Assembly: GCA_938036345.1 (NCBI GenBank)
Contig: CALHPJ010000018.1
Coordinates: 62,001-126,000 of the forward strand
Origin: an uncultured Thermofilaceae archaeon
Lineage (GTDB): Archaea > Thermoproteota > Thermoprotei > Thermofilales > Thermofilaceae
Direction of reading: 5' to 3'
Length of the DNA: 64,000 bases
This document shows, piece after piece, positions 16,604 through 25,364 of the stretch. Within the stretch, counting starts at the first letter, position 1, and each line of letters starts with the position of its first letter. The position numbers and the translations under genes were made by a program. Under the pieces are notes generated by a model. That model saw only the letters and a program-made list of their open reading frames with translations, was not told the origin of the DNA and ran no database searches.

Positions 16604-17164
16604 ATGTCTGAGAGGAATTTGGGGCTGTACTTGACTTTCAAGAGTAAGTATCTGAAAGATGTACTAAAGGGGACCAAAAAGGCTACTATTCGCCTAGGTA
16701 TCATTAGACCTTTCTACAAAAAAATCCTTATTGAGTGTGGAGGTAAACTTTACGGTGAAGCAGTTATAAAGAGCCTACGTTATGTGGAATTATCGAAGCT
16801 AAGCGAAGACGATGCGATAAAAGATGGATTTAAAAATTTAAAAGAAATGATGACTAATTTGAAGAAAATATATCCATTTTTAAAGGAAAAAGATAAAATG
16901 ACTATTATAGAATTTGAAGTCACAGAAGTTTACTCGCAACCCGTACCGAAATCGATGCTAAACAAGGATCAGTCACACATTGCTAAGCTCGCACTAGCAT
17001 ACTGGCCCCACTGGAATAGTAAGGAAAGAAAGGTGTTGGCTGAATTGTCCGTCGGAAAAAGCATCGAAGAAATTGCAGCGGAGAATGAAGTATCTGTTGT
17101 CGAGATTGTCAATTTGCTAAGCACTGCTAGCTCCAGGCTTAGGTCTGTGGGACTCTCTGTTTAA
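16604..17164 (+). CDS. ASCH-domain protein fused to C-terminal helix-turn-helix
   Basis: Protein of 186 residues. The first ~115 residues form an ASCH (PUA-like) domain: LYLTFKSKYLKDVLKGTKKA, TIRLGIIRPFYKKILIECGG and DDAIKDGFKNLKEM, ending MTIIEFEVTEVY. The final ~60 residues (WNSKERKVLAELSVGKSIEE, IAAENEVSVVEIVNLLSTAS) look like a sigma-type or LuxR-like helix-turn-helix. ASCH domains bind RNA or modified nucleosides. The pair suggests a regulator sensing a nucleic-acid ligand, but that is inference. Its last 48 bases overlap the convergent topoisomerase gene. Codon use in the middle is more A-rich than in its neighbours. Confidence 0.75.
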   Translation: MSERNLGLYLTFKSKYLKDVLKGTKKATIRLGIIRPFYKKILIECGGKLYGEAVIKSLRYVELSKLSEDDAIKDGFKNLKEMMTNLKKIYPFLKEKDKMTIIEFEVTEVYSQPVPKSMLNKDQSHIAKLALAYWPHWNSKERKVLAELSVGKSIEEIAAENEVSVVEIVNLLSTASSRLRSVGLSV

Positions 17165-18997
17165 CCGCTTGCCGTAAACAGCATTTACCCCTTCAATGAG
17201 GGTTTCTACCACCTTGCTCTCCGCGGATTTTAAGCGGAGGAAGTATTCAAGGAATTCCCTTTTAATCGTTTCAATTACTTCGTCGGGGTCCGCATTGCCT
17301 TCGGCTATGTTTTTCAACATAGACTCCATTTTTCCCCTAATTTCAGGAGATATCGCTTCAGGTACCGCCTCGCTCAGAGCCTTGATGAGCGCGCGCCCGA
17401 GCGGAGTTGGTATACAGCTTTTCCTTTGTATCTCGAAATACCTTCTTTCTACATTGGTGTGGATATGATCCTGCATTGTGGCATCTGTTCCTATTCCGTA
17501 GTGCTTCATTAGCCTGAGCAGTTCAGACTCGCTTAAGTATGGAGGAGGTTCGGTTTCGCGCTCGATGACTTCTATGTTTAGCACCTTTAACTGTTCGCCG
17601 ATGCTAAATTCCGGGAGAGCCCTCTCATGAGGCCTTTCGTAGTAGTAGACCAACGTATAGCCGTAATCCAGTATCTTCAACCCCTCTGCTGCGAACATGC
17701 AATTACCTATCTCCACTTTAACTAGCTGACGCTCCATCTTTAGCGGCGGGCTCAACGTTGCAAGGAAATGCCTTACAACTAAGTCGTATAGTTTCCAACC
17801 ATCAATTCCGAACCGTTTAACTACCTTATCAGAACTTACGCATTTTAGAGGGTGGATTGGGGGATGGGCCTTATCGTCCTCTTTACCCTGCCTGACGCAG
17901 AGCATGGATTGTGAAAGAATCTTCTGTCTAACATACTCGCCAAGTTCCTCATGGTGTAAAAACATCGAGGCGATAGCTCTGAGGTTAATTGTGGGAGGAT
18001 ATATCGTTGTATCAGTCCTAGGGTAGGAGATAAGCCCCTCTTGGTACAGGTCTTCCGCGAGCGCCATGGTGTTTTTTGGCCTGATATTCAGAAAGCGGCT
18101 CGCCCTTCTCTCAAGCTCAACTGTAGCAAGAGGCTCGGGTGGCTCGCGCGATACTACCTTGCTAGCAAATTCGGCAACTGTGGCTTTTCCGATTTTCCTA
18201 AGTTTTGCAGCTAAGGTTTCGGCTTCATCTTTTCGCTCAAAATCCTTCTCGTACTTCACCCTGAATCTATAGTTTGAGTTTTCTAGCGTAGCTATTAGTT
18301 GATAAAACTTCTTTTTCCTAAAGTTCTCTCTTTCTAGTGCTCTTTTCACGACTAAGTAGAGTACCGGTGTTTGGCAAGGACCATAACTGAGGATTTTTCC
18401 CCGTGGTAGACCGCCATCGTTCTTCTCAACCATAAGCGTAAGGGTTCGCGTGAAAGAAGCTCCTATGACTAGGTCGAGTACCATTCGCGCGAAAGCTTTG
18501 TTAGCCAACCGGGGATCTGGGTAGCGAGGTTTAGATAAGGCATCCAAGATATCGTCCTTAGTCACGGCTGAGAACCATATTCTGCTGAACTTCAAGCGTG
18601 GGTTAGCTCTTCTCATCACGTGCATTACCTCGAACGCTATAGCCTCACCCTCTACATCAGCGTCAAGAGCCAGAATCACGAGGTCCGTAGAGAGCGCCAG
18701 CTTACTTAAGGCGTTTACATACTTCGCCATCCCCCTCCTAATTACTCTGATAGGAGCAATTCGGAAAAGCTCTATCGGATCCGCACTTCTCCAATCGTTA
18801 TACTTCTTTGGGAAATCGAAATCCATCAAATGACCCTTGATGCCTACCGCAGCCCACTCGCCCCCTTTACACTTAAAGACTAGTATGGGTACTCCGGCTA
18901 CATTAATGGACGCATATCTGCCTTGCGAAAGATAAGTAGCGAATGCCCTAGCTACTCCAGGCTTCTCTGCGACTACAACAGCGTCGAATCGCATCAT
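17117..18997 (-). CDS. topA: DNA topoisomerase type IA (TopA/Topo III-like)
   Basis: Enzyme that relaxes or decatenates DNA through a 5'-phosphotyrosine link. The 626-residue protein has the Toprim domain first (VVVAEKPGVARAFA near residues 7-20, metal motif DADVEGEAI near 113-121) and the catalytic tyrosine in GLISYPRTDTTIYP near 320. Further IA motifs are GKILSYGPCQTPVLYLV and YGIGTDATMQDHIHTN. The C-terminus lacks a zinc-finger tail, so it is a minimal topo III-like form. Its start overlaps the end of the PhoH-KH gene by four bases, implying translational coupling. Its 3' end overlaps the ASCH-HTH gene by 48 bases tail to tail. Confidence 0.92.
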   Translation of the reverse strand: MMRFDAVVVAEKPGVARAFATYLSQGRYASINVAGVPILVFKCKGGEWAAVGIKGHLMDFDFPKKYNDWRSADPIELFRIAPIRVIRRGMAKYVNALSKLALSTDLVILALDADVEGEAIAFEVMHVMRRANPRLKFSRIWFSAVTKDDILDALSKPRYPDPRLANKAFARMVLDLVIGASFTRTLTLMVEKNDGGLPRGKILSYGPCQTPVLYLVVKRALERENFRKKKFYQLIATLENSNYRFRVKYEKDFERKDEAETLAAKLRKIGKATVAEFASKVVSREPPEPLATVELERRASRFLNIRPKNTMALAEDLYQEGLISYPRTDTTIYPPTINLRAIASMFLHHEELGEYVRQKILSQSMLCVRQGKEDDKAHPPIHPLKCVSSDKVVKRFGIDGWKLYDLVVRHFLATLSPPLKMERQLVKVEIGNCMFAAEGLKILDYGYTLVYYYERPHERALPEFSIGEQLKVLNIEVIERETEPPPYLSESELLRLMKHYGIGTDATMQDHIHTNVERRYFEIQRKSCIPTPLGRALIKALSEAVPEAISPEIRGKMESMLKNIAEGNADPDEVIETIKREFLEYFLRLKSAESKVVETLIEGVNAVYGKRLNRESHRPKPGASSA

Positions 18998-20127
18998 CTT
19001 TTTTTCGCTTTCCCTTTTTCCTCAAGGGTTACGGTAACCACCTTTAGGCCAACCCCCAACAATTTCCTAAAGACTTCATCAAGGAATCTTACGAAAACCC
19101 CTTTCTGTCCCACGAAGGCCCCCAAGTTCTCGCTGTCGACCTCGATTTCGATATTTACACCAATTATATCGGCGTTTCCAACATGTTTTCTTATCCACCC
19201 TAATGGGTGAAGAGAGCAAACTAACTGCTTAAAGTCTAGGGTCAGCTCTATACCCCTAATACTTATGCCGCTGTCTTTTTCGATGCGGCTAATTCTTTCA
19301 CCACCCTTACCGATCAACCTGCCTAAGAAACCATCCTTAGAAATTATTAATGCATCTGGTGCATTTCTAATCTCGTACTTCTCCTTAAACGACCTTAAGT
19401 CTGCTACTGTTATGACCTGCGCATCAGGCGCATGAGAGTATATTAAACTTAGAATTTTCCTTTCCTCCTCGTTCATTTCCCTTTTTCTTAGCTTCATTTC
19501 TAGAGCTAGCTTAAATGCCCGCTTTGCACCCGGCCTGACGATATCCTGGACACCAAAGTCTACAACGAACGCTCTTTCTTGACCCTTCAGGACCTCTCTC
19601 GCAATAGCAGCACCGTTGCTAGGCGAATCAGCTTGGAAAACCGGGTCACCGGCTATAACTAGTTTCGAATCATTTCCTATGCGCAACAAAGCCTCGTAAA
19701 TCACCTCCGGAAGTAAATACTGAGAATCATCAAGGAACACGAGAGTTTCCTCAAAGGTTCTCCCAGCCAGAAAGCTGGGATCCGCTATAACCAGCTTACC
19801 ACTTTCGAGCTGTTTCCCTACGCTCTCCTTATCTAAAGCAACGGATATTAAATCGAAAAGGTACGAAGATGCTAGGTCAAAGAAGAGCCCACCCAATTCT
19901 ATTGAGCTGTACCTTCTTCCCGTATTAAGGTCTACTAGAGGCCTAACTATTACGAAGCGGGAGAATTTGTTTCCGCTCAGTGCCTTAATACCGTATAGGC
20001 ACGTTATGAAACTCTTACCAGTACCACTGGGGCCAAAAACTCCGACAATATCTACATCTTTGCTCTCCAGTGCGGCAAGTAATTGTTTTTGCCTCTCGTT
20101 ATACGGTTTGATTTCATACGATGACAT
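18994..20127 (-). CDS. PhoH-like ATPase with C-terminal KH domains
   Basis: Putative RNA-linked P-loop ATPase. From ATG 20127 the protein has 377 residues; a TATA-like CATTTAAATA at 20151-20160 on the complement lies 28 bases before it, which argues against the longer ATG at 20184. Walker A is VGVFGPSGTGKSFITCLYG, Walker B ETLVFLDDSQYL, sensor KLVIAGDPVFQAD. The C-terminal ~110 residues contain a KH motif FLGRLIGKGGERISRIEKDS and a second, weaker KH-like segment with FVGQKGVFV. The PhoH-KH order is the usual archaeal one. Overlaps topA by four bases. Confidence 0.85.
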   Translation of the reverse strand: MSSYEIKPYNERQKQLLAALESKDVDIVGVFGPSGTGKSFITCLYGIKALSGNKFSRFVIVRPLVDLNTGRRYSSIELGGLFFDLASSYLFDLISVALDKESVGKQLESGKLVIADPSFLAGRTFEETLVFLDDSQYLLPEVIYEALLRIGNDSKLVIAGDPVFQADSPSNGAAIAREVLKGQERAFVVDFGVQDIVRPGAKRAFKLALEMKLRKREMNEEERKILSLIYSHAPDAQVITVADLRSFKEKYEIRNAPDALIISKDGFLGRLIGKGGERISRIEKDSGISIRGIELTLDFKQLVCSLHPLGWIRKHVGNADIIGVNIEIEVDSENLGAFVGQKGVFVRFLDEVFRKLLGVGLKVVTVTLEEKGKAKKR

Positions 20128-20189
20128 AGCCCAAAGTTCTCTGAAATAGGTATTTAAATGCGCATCTCTCCATGCTCGTTTCAAGCTTT

Positions 20190-20714
20190 TTACTTAAGGC
20201 GACGTCCACAGTAGGGACAGGCAACGTGGACATCGCCATAGGGGAGCACTCTACCGCAGTAGGGACATTTTTTCTCGATTTTCCCAGCCAGTGAACTTTC
20301 AGGTGAATCTATACTAAGCTGAGTTTTCTTCTGATACTGAAGCGGAGCGCTACCGGCCGCTACAAGTGCCGGACGTGGCGGTTTTGCCTCATGCGCGATT
20401 TCCTCGGCTCTCTCCACCGTCCGTGGCAATTCGCCCGAACGCTGGAGAAGAATGCCCGTGTATACTATGAAGAGCTTTCTCACGGCTAAAAAGACCAGGA
20501 ATATGCCGGCCATCGGTATAACAGCCAGTAAGGCTAGAAGCGAGTAGATGAGCACTAGTTTGGAGTCAAACGGTGCAAGGAGGAGAAGTGAAAAAACAGT
20601 TATAGCAGTCAATGAGACTGAAGCCGCGAGTAAAGTAAGCATACACTTTTTCAGGCTACTCAGGGCTCTTTTTCCGACAACGTCTAACTCCTCAAACATG
20701 CTATTTACCCCCAT
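20190..20714 (-). CDS. Membrane protein with two transmembrane helices and C-terminal zinc ribbon
   Basis: Unrecognised protein of 174 residues. Two hydrophobic segments (about 23-47, LLAASVSLTAITVFSLLLL, and 55-84, LIYSLLALLAVIPMAGIFLV) are followed by a polar linker with a charged helix. The last 30 residues form a rubredoxin-like zinc ribbon, CPYCGRVLPYGDVHVACPYC near 150-169. Such a layout, two membrane helices and a cytoplasmic zinc ribbon, occurs in many archaeal proteins of unknown role. It is placed 63 bases upstream of the PhoH-KH gene on the same strand. Confidence 0.65.
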   Translation of the reverse strand: MGVNSMFEELDVVGKRALSSLKKCMLTLLAASVSLTAITVFSLLLLAPFDSKLVLIYSLLALLAVIPMAGIFLVFLAVRKLFIVYTGILLQRSGELPRTVERAEEIAHEAKPPRPALVAAGSAPLQYQKKTQLSIDSPESSLAGKIEKKCPYCGRVLPYGDVHVACPYCGRRLK

Positions 20715-20798
20715 TCAGCGGTATGAATTTCATCACCGATCAGAGCTTGGGCCCCCAGTCACTGATCGCGTGAACTCGGCCGACGGATGTAATAAAGT

Positions 20799-21137
20799 TT
20801 ATTGGTTCTTTACTAGAGCAACACGTGCGATTTTTACCTTGCCATCCTCATTTACTATGGCCTCTAGGTGAGGACTAGCCTCTAACTGCCTCAAGTGCAA
20901 ATCTTTCGCCAAACTCACTTTCCTACTTTTAACCTCGGTTCCGAGCAGCTCAGCCAGCTCTTCCAGTACATGGAATGCTTCCTTGGCCCTGCTACGTGCC
21001 CAGAGCAGCTCATCTTGGGCAGCTGCAACTTCATTCTTAACTTGAATAAGTTTTCTCTTAGCTTCGCTACTCACGTCGTCCCCGCGCAGCAGTTCCTCTA
21101 ACATATTCAGCGCGTTTCTAAGATGCACCGAAGACAT
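20799..21137 (-). CDS. Hypothetical helical protein
   Basis: Unrecognised protein of 112 residues, mostly helical and charged (LRNALNMLEELLRGDDVSSE, VKNEVAAAQDELLWARSRAK), with a C-terminal strand-rich end HLEAIVNEDGKVKIARVALV. The helical part could form a coiled coil. No signal peptide or membrane segment. It precedes the zinc-ribbon membrane protein gene on the same strand by 84 bases, so co-transcription is possible. No function can be assigned. Confidence 0.55.
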   Translation of the reverse strand: MSSVHLRNALNMLEELLRGDDVSSEAKRKLIQVKNEVAAAQDELLWARSRAKEAFHVLEELAELLGTEVKSRKVSLAKDLHLRQLEASPHLEAIVNEDGKVKIARVALVKNQ

Positions 21138-21254
21138 CTTGATCCCTTTGAATTGGGTAATCTAAGACCTTAACCGGCTCAACTAGCTTTTCGTGAAATA
21201 CTAACGTAATGCGCCAATCCATATCGGGGAAAGCCTACTGTAAAGTAAAGGGTG

Positions 21255-22727
21255 TTATAACTGAGCGAATAATGTTAGGCGAAGAGAACGCGAAATGTCC
21301 ACTAGGCTACAGGTTATCGCTTTCCTCCAGGGCCCCATGACGATTCCCGAAGAAGCCATTTTGGAGAGCTGTTCGATTCTGTGAGTAACTGGCGGGTGAG
21401 GGTCCCACCTGAGCCAAGCCATAAGCCGCCCCCAGGGACTACTTTCTACAAATATGTGCCTCAAACCTATTTTGCGCAACGCCGATGCGAGCTTCTCAGG
21501 GTATCCAACATAAAGTGCTGAGTCGATGTCAGCCCTCATCTCGACGAATTTGGCCACCACGAAAAATACTGTGAGCGAGAAGCTGAGGTAAAGTAAGCCT
21601 AGGGGGGTCGCGAATAAGGGCCATAACAGTAGGGTCAAGTAAACTCTGCTTAGATACTCGATGCTGCTTAGTGCGAAGAAGGTTAGCATGTCGCGTCTTT
21701 TAAGGTGGCTTATTTCGTGTCCTATTACGGCTTCAATCTCCGCGTCATCAAGGCGCGAGAGAAGACCCGTCGTAATCAGTATCGATGCCAAATAGGAGCA
21801 CACACCCGAGGCAGCAGCGTTAGGGTATATGATGTTGGAAAGGTAGATCGATGGAACCCTCTTAAGCTTAAAGCGCTTTGCAACTCGTTCAACGATGCTG
21901 TATATATCAACTTTTCTAACCTCAACTTCATACTCTTCGGGTTGAAGGTTAAGCTCTGTCAAAACCTTTTTAACGGAATCCTCACTGGGTTCCTCTCCTT
22001 TCTCCAAGCTAGTTTCGTATAGTTTCTTTTTAACATCGAATCGATGAGGTAATAGAACTTTCTGCAGTATTATTTGGTATTTCTCTATCGGCATCTTCAG
22101 TCCAACTAAATATACCAGCCTATGCGATGAATCCAGTTTCCAGTCACCCATCACAAGAGGAGCAATTCTGTATGAGAGGACCATTATGGGAATCTGCATT
22201 AGCACTAGCACTATTGGTGCATAGCTTCCAAATACAATGAACACCGTGTACGAAATCAGTATCGAGAGCGCGAAAATGAAGACTAGGTTCCCAAGGAACA
22301 GCGATTGAAGTGTACGCCTAGATTTCGACTCAGTTCGCGGGGGAATTAGCTGCCTTCCCGGAACAAAAACGAAGTAGGCGGCACCAAAGCCGCCGGTTTC
22401 AGCGAAGAAGTTCAACGCTCCTTCAAGTAGCTTGGCTACCCCTTCCAGCACAACTCTATTAGCGAAAGGGCGGAGCAGAGTTACCCTGTATTGAACGGAG
22501 TTGCTTGAGTATGAGACAAGTATCTCAAATAAAGGCCCGCTGTCGTCGTCCACATAGAAGAGCATGCCTGGGGAGCCCGCATAACTTACGTTGAGCGCCC
22601 CGCGCATGTACCTGCCATATTTCTCTGTCATGACGTTTAAGAGGAATCTCTCGAACCTCTTTCTTACGGTATCATTGGTAAGGTCTATGTAGGGTAGCTC
22701 TTTTTCCAAGGTAGGTAAACTGGACAT
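21255..22727 (-). CDS. M48-family membrane metallopeptidase (HtpX-like)
   Basis: Zinc protease of 490 residues in the membrane. The active site is AVIGHEISHLKRRDMLTF near residues 334-351 (HExxH), and a downstream third ligand lies in FVEMRADIDSALYVG near 400. The terminal DPHPPVTHRIEQL is the usual M48 signature. Hydrophobic segments lie around 146-190 and 355-390. The N-terminal ~140 residues are a soluble extension not found in the smallest HtpX proteins, and about 40 residues follow the last motif. A TATA-like element on the complement near 22750-22757 is about 26 bases before the ATG. Probably degrades misfolded membrane proteins. Confidence 0.85.
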   Translation of the reverse strand: MSSLPTLEKELPYIDLTNDTVRKRFERFLLNVMTEKYGRYMRGALNVSYAGSPGMLFYVDDDSGPLFEILVSYSSNSVQYRVTLLRPFANRVVLEGVAKLLEGALNFFAETGGFGAAYFVFVPGRQLIPPRTESKSRRTLQSLFLGNLVFIFALSILISYTVFIVFGSYAPIVLVLMQIPIMVLSYRIAPLVMGDWKLDSSHRLVYLVGLKMPIEKYQIILQKVLLPHRFDVKKKLYETSLEKGEEPSEDSVKKVLTELNLQPEEYEVEVRKVDIYSIVERVAKRFKLKRVPSIYLSNIIYPNAAASGVCSYLASILITTGLLSRLDDAEIEAVIGHEISHLKRRDMLTFFALSSIEYLSRVYLTLLLWPLFATPLGLLYLSFSLTVFFVVAKFVEMRADIDSALYVGYPEKLASALRKIGLRHIFVESSPWGRLMAWLRWDPHPPVTHRIEQLSKMASSGIVMGPWRKAITCSLVDISRSLRLTLFAQL

Positions 22728-22834
22728 TAACAGTATGCTGATTAGAGGGTTTAAAAGGTTAAGGGGTTAAATTAGCTGACCATAAAAATAAAAAAGATAA
22801 AAGAGAGTTTACTTTAATAAAATGGAGTTTTGCT

Positions 22835-24775
22835 TTACTCTTCCAAGGAAATTTCCTCGACGGTCCGTGCTCTCCCCTTCTTTAGCAGTTTCAAGCCCGC
22901 GGTTCCACCTCCTATGGCTACGCCCACTGCCGCTGTTTCGAGAGTTGTTAATGGGACTCCACCCAGTACGGGTATTTCGAATAATACATCCAGCTTCAGT
23001 TTCCTTGGGCCGCTGCTATTCACATCTTCGACACGTGTAGTAATTACGCGTTTGTACACCCCCTCTACGACGAACTTACCTCTGGGTACTTGAATTGTCT
23101 CCGTGAGACCCTCCTCTCCTGTTACTGCTCTTGCGACCATTGTGCCGCCATTCTTGATGATGACTTCGGCACCTCGTATGGGTTTATCCCAAGCATCAAC
23201 TACTAACCACGATGCACGGTAAACATCGCATTTCACCGTTATGTTAGGATTAACTATTGATCCAAGCGCTAGCGTAGCCACCTTTACGCCCTTAAACTGC
23301 ACATCGAACCGATAAGCGCCTGGCTTGTATAGCTTGAAGCTGGCCACCCCGTCGCCGTCGCTTAGGCTACTCGTGTTTAAAGGTCCGCGTACATCGACCT
23401 TTGCCCCAATAATTGGCTCGCCGCTGTCATCGACGAGCTTGAGGTTCACTGTTTTCCAGTTTACCTCAAAGAGGTAGTTCCCAGTTTCCACAGAATCAAA
23501 CGCCTTTACTTGGACGTATGCCTCATTTAGATGAGTTCTAATGTCCCTGTACTCATTACCCCATGGAAGTAAGCCCTCGAAACGTCCACCCACCTCGATC
23601 CCGGAGGGAGTTCGCACGCCAGTTATTGTAGCATAGCTGGGGGCTTGTACAACTAGGTATGCGAAAGCCGCGTCCTTTACATCTGTATCCTTTACCGTAA
23701 ATTCGACTCCTTTAGGGGTCCATATCCCTGCATCTTTAATGAAGATTGTTGTGTACATTAGGTTAACATTATCTCTCATATTGTTACGCACTTCAAACCA
23801 TGTTCCAAAAACTATGTAAGCCTTAATCCAAACTCTTAAGTTTATATTGGGGACTAAGAAGGATGCAGCCCTAATGGTTATGGTGTCGTCTTTATAGTAG
23901 GCATAGTCGACTAAGGTACCTGCCACATTAACTTCACCGCCGCCTCTTCCAGTCAAGGGCGCGATGCTGTATAGTATGACTACCGCGCCGATGCTTCTCC
24001 AACCGCTTTTCTGCCCAATCCCGAACTTCTTTGCTTCACCAGCTCTGATAACGTCCTCACGGAAACCGGTTTCCACCACTAGGAAGGACGGTGGCAGTAC
24101 ATAGTCAGGGCCTTTAGCTACGCAGATGGAGTACTCACCTGTTTCCAAAGATGTTAAATTCAGCTCTAAATGTTTGTAATCAACCCTTAATGTATCAGGT
24201 GCTTTTTCATTCATAATCAAGCTTTCACCGTTAGAATCTTTTACGTCAATGATTGCGAATGGAGCATGATTATCTATAGTTATTTTAACTGAGAGGTCTT
24301 TTCTGGTAAACGGAGGCGGGGGATCCTCAACTTTGAACTTAACTTCTCCCTCCTGTAGTTTGAGCCATCCACTTTTTACGTAGCAAATACTTATGTAAGC
24401 GTCGATCGTAACGTTTGAAGAGGAGGCCGCTAACGCTACAATGCCGCTGTAAGAGACAAGTGCAGTTATTTCCTCGTTTAATACCTCTGATTTAGAGTAC
24501 TTCACTGGCACTACTTCTTTCGGTAAACCTTTTGGAAAAGATACGCGCAGGTAGTATAAACCGTATCCAGGTGGCGGGGGAGGTGCCTGGATATCGTACA
24601 CCTTGGCTTCATCGAGAAGAAGCGACGTGCTGTAGCTGGTCGTTAAAAAATGCTCAATTCTAGCGTAGTAAATGTACTCGTCTCCAGGGCTAACAATAGC
24701 AGATTGCGATGTGAGAGCGGCTGCGATAGCTAGAGCCAACGTAAGCGCGTACGATAACCTGGTCAATTTTTTCAC
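22835..24775 (-). CDS. Secreted or surface protein with carboxypeptidase-regulatory-like domains
   Basis: Protein of 646 residues with an N-terminal signal peptide (about 1-26, RLSYALTLALAIAAALTSQS). The large body is beta-rich, and two late domains look like carboxypeptidase-regulatory/Ig-like folds (LVDDSGEPIIGAKVDVRGPL, VDAWDKPIRGAEVIIKNGG). The C-terminus has a hydrophobic stretch (LETAAVGVAIGGGTAGLKLL) followed by basic residues and an acidic end, suggesting a membrane anchor. It probably sits on the outside of the cell, perhaps as a structural or binding component. A TATA-like TATAAAACC near 24795-24803 on the complement lies 25 bases before the ATG. No enzymatic motif seen. Confidence 0.65.
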   Translation of the reverse strand: MKKLTRLSYALTLALAIAAALTSQSAIVSPGDEYIYYARIEHFLTTSYSTSLLLDEAKVYDIQAPPPPPGYGLYYLRVSFPKGLPKEVVPVKYSKSEVLNEEITALVSYSGIVALAASSSNVTIDAYISICYVKSGWLKLQEGEVKFKVEDPPPPFTRKDLSVKITIDNHAPFAIIDVKDSNGESLIMNEKAPDTLRVDYKHLELNLTSLETGEYSICVAKGPDYVLPPSFLVVETGFREDVIRAGEAKKFGIGQKSGWRSIGAVVILYSIAPLTGRGGGEVNVAGTLVDYAYYKDDTITIRAASFLVPNINLRVWIKAYIVFGTWFEVRNNMRDNVNLMYTTIFIKDAGIWTPKGVEFTVKDTDVKDAAFAYLVVQAPSYATITGVRTPSGIEVGGRFEGLLPWGNEYRDIRTHLNEAYVQVKAFDSVETGNYLFEVNWKTVNLKLVDDSGEPIIGAKVDVRGPLNTSSLSDGDGVASFKLYKPGAYRFDVQFKGVKVATLALGSIVNPNITVKCDVYRASWLVVDAWDKPIRGAEVIIKNGGTMVARAVTGEEGLTETIQVPRGKFVVEGVYKRVITTRVEDVNSSGPRKLKLDVLFEIPVLGGVPLTTLETAAVGVAIGGGTAGLKLLKKGRARTVEEISLEE

Positions 24776-24921
24776 GATTTTTCCCAGGGGTAGGTTTTAT
24801 AGGAGAGAAGTGTTTCACCGGGAGAGAATTTCACGGGTAGCATACACGTATTACGTAACTTGCATTCCCTCGAGTGCCGCCAAGCTTAAGGCTTAGCCAT
24901 CAAAAGACACGGGGGGTAAGA

Positions 24922-25317
24922 GTGAAGTACCGTTTAATGGACTTGTTGGCCTGTCCATACGACAAGAGCTTCCCATTAGAGCTAATCGTGCTAAAAATTA
25001 ATAAGTATGATGAGCGAACAATAAAGTTTAAGAAAAAACCTGCTTGTGAGCTTTATTGCGCTTTTCTGGGTAAAAAAATTGGAGAGTTACAGGACAAGCC
25101 TGATTGCGACGAATGCATAAAATACGAGGTCTCCGAAGGAGTCTTACTGTGTCATGTGTGTAATCGGTGGTTTCCAATAATAGATGAGATCCCAATACTC
25201 CTGCCGGATGAGATGAGAGAGAAAAAGGAAGATTTAGATTTCCTGCAAAAGTTCAAAGATCAGTTACCCAAATCTCTGGTAGAGGAAGGAAAACCCTGGA
25301 ACTTAAAAAGCCTGTAA
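24922..25317 (+). CDS. Trm112-family protein
   Basis: Small zinc-binding protein of 131 residues from the GTG at 24922, which follows a GGGGGGTAAG ribosome-binding stretch. The N-terminus KYRLMDLLACPYDKSFPLEL and the later GVLLCHVCNRWFPIIDEIPI with LLPDEMR are the Trm112 pattern. Between them lies an inserted region with further cysteines (CELYC, CDEC), an archaeal variant. Trm112 proteins activate methyltransferases acting on tRNA, rRNA or release factor. No methyltransferase gene is adjacent, so the partner is unknown. Confidence 0.82.
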   Translation: MKYRLMDLLACPYDKSFPLELIVLKINKYDERTIKFKKKPACELYCAFLGKKIGELQDKPDCDECIKYEVSEGVLLCHVCNRWFPIIDEIPILLPDEMREKKEDLDFLQKFKDQLPKSLVEEGKPWNLKSL

Positions 25318-25364
25318 CAAGGAATGACACTATTGCTAGTTTGAGCGGGTCTCGATAAGGTTAC

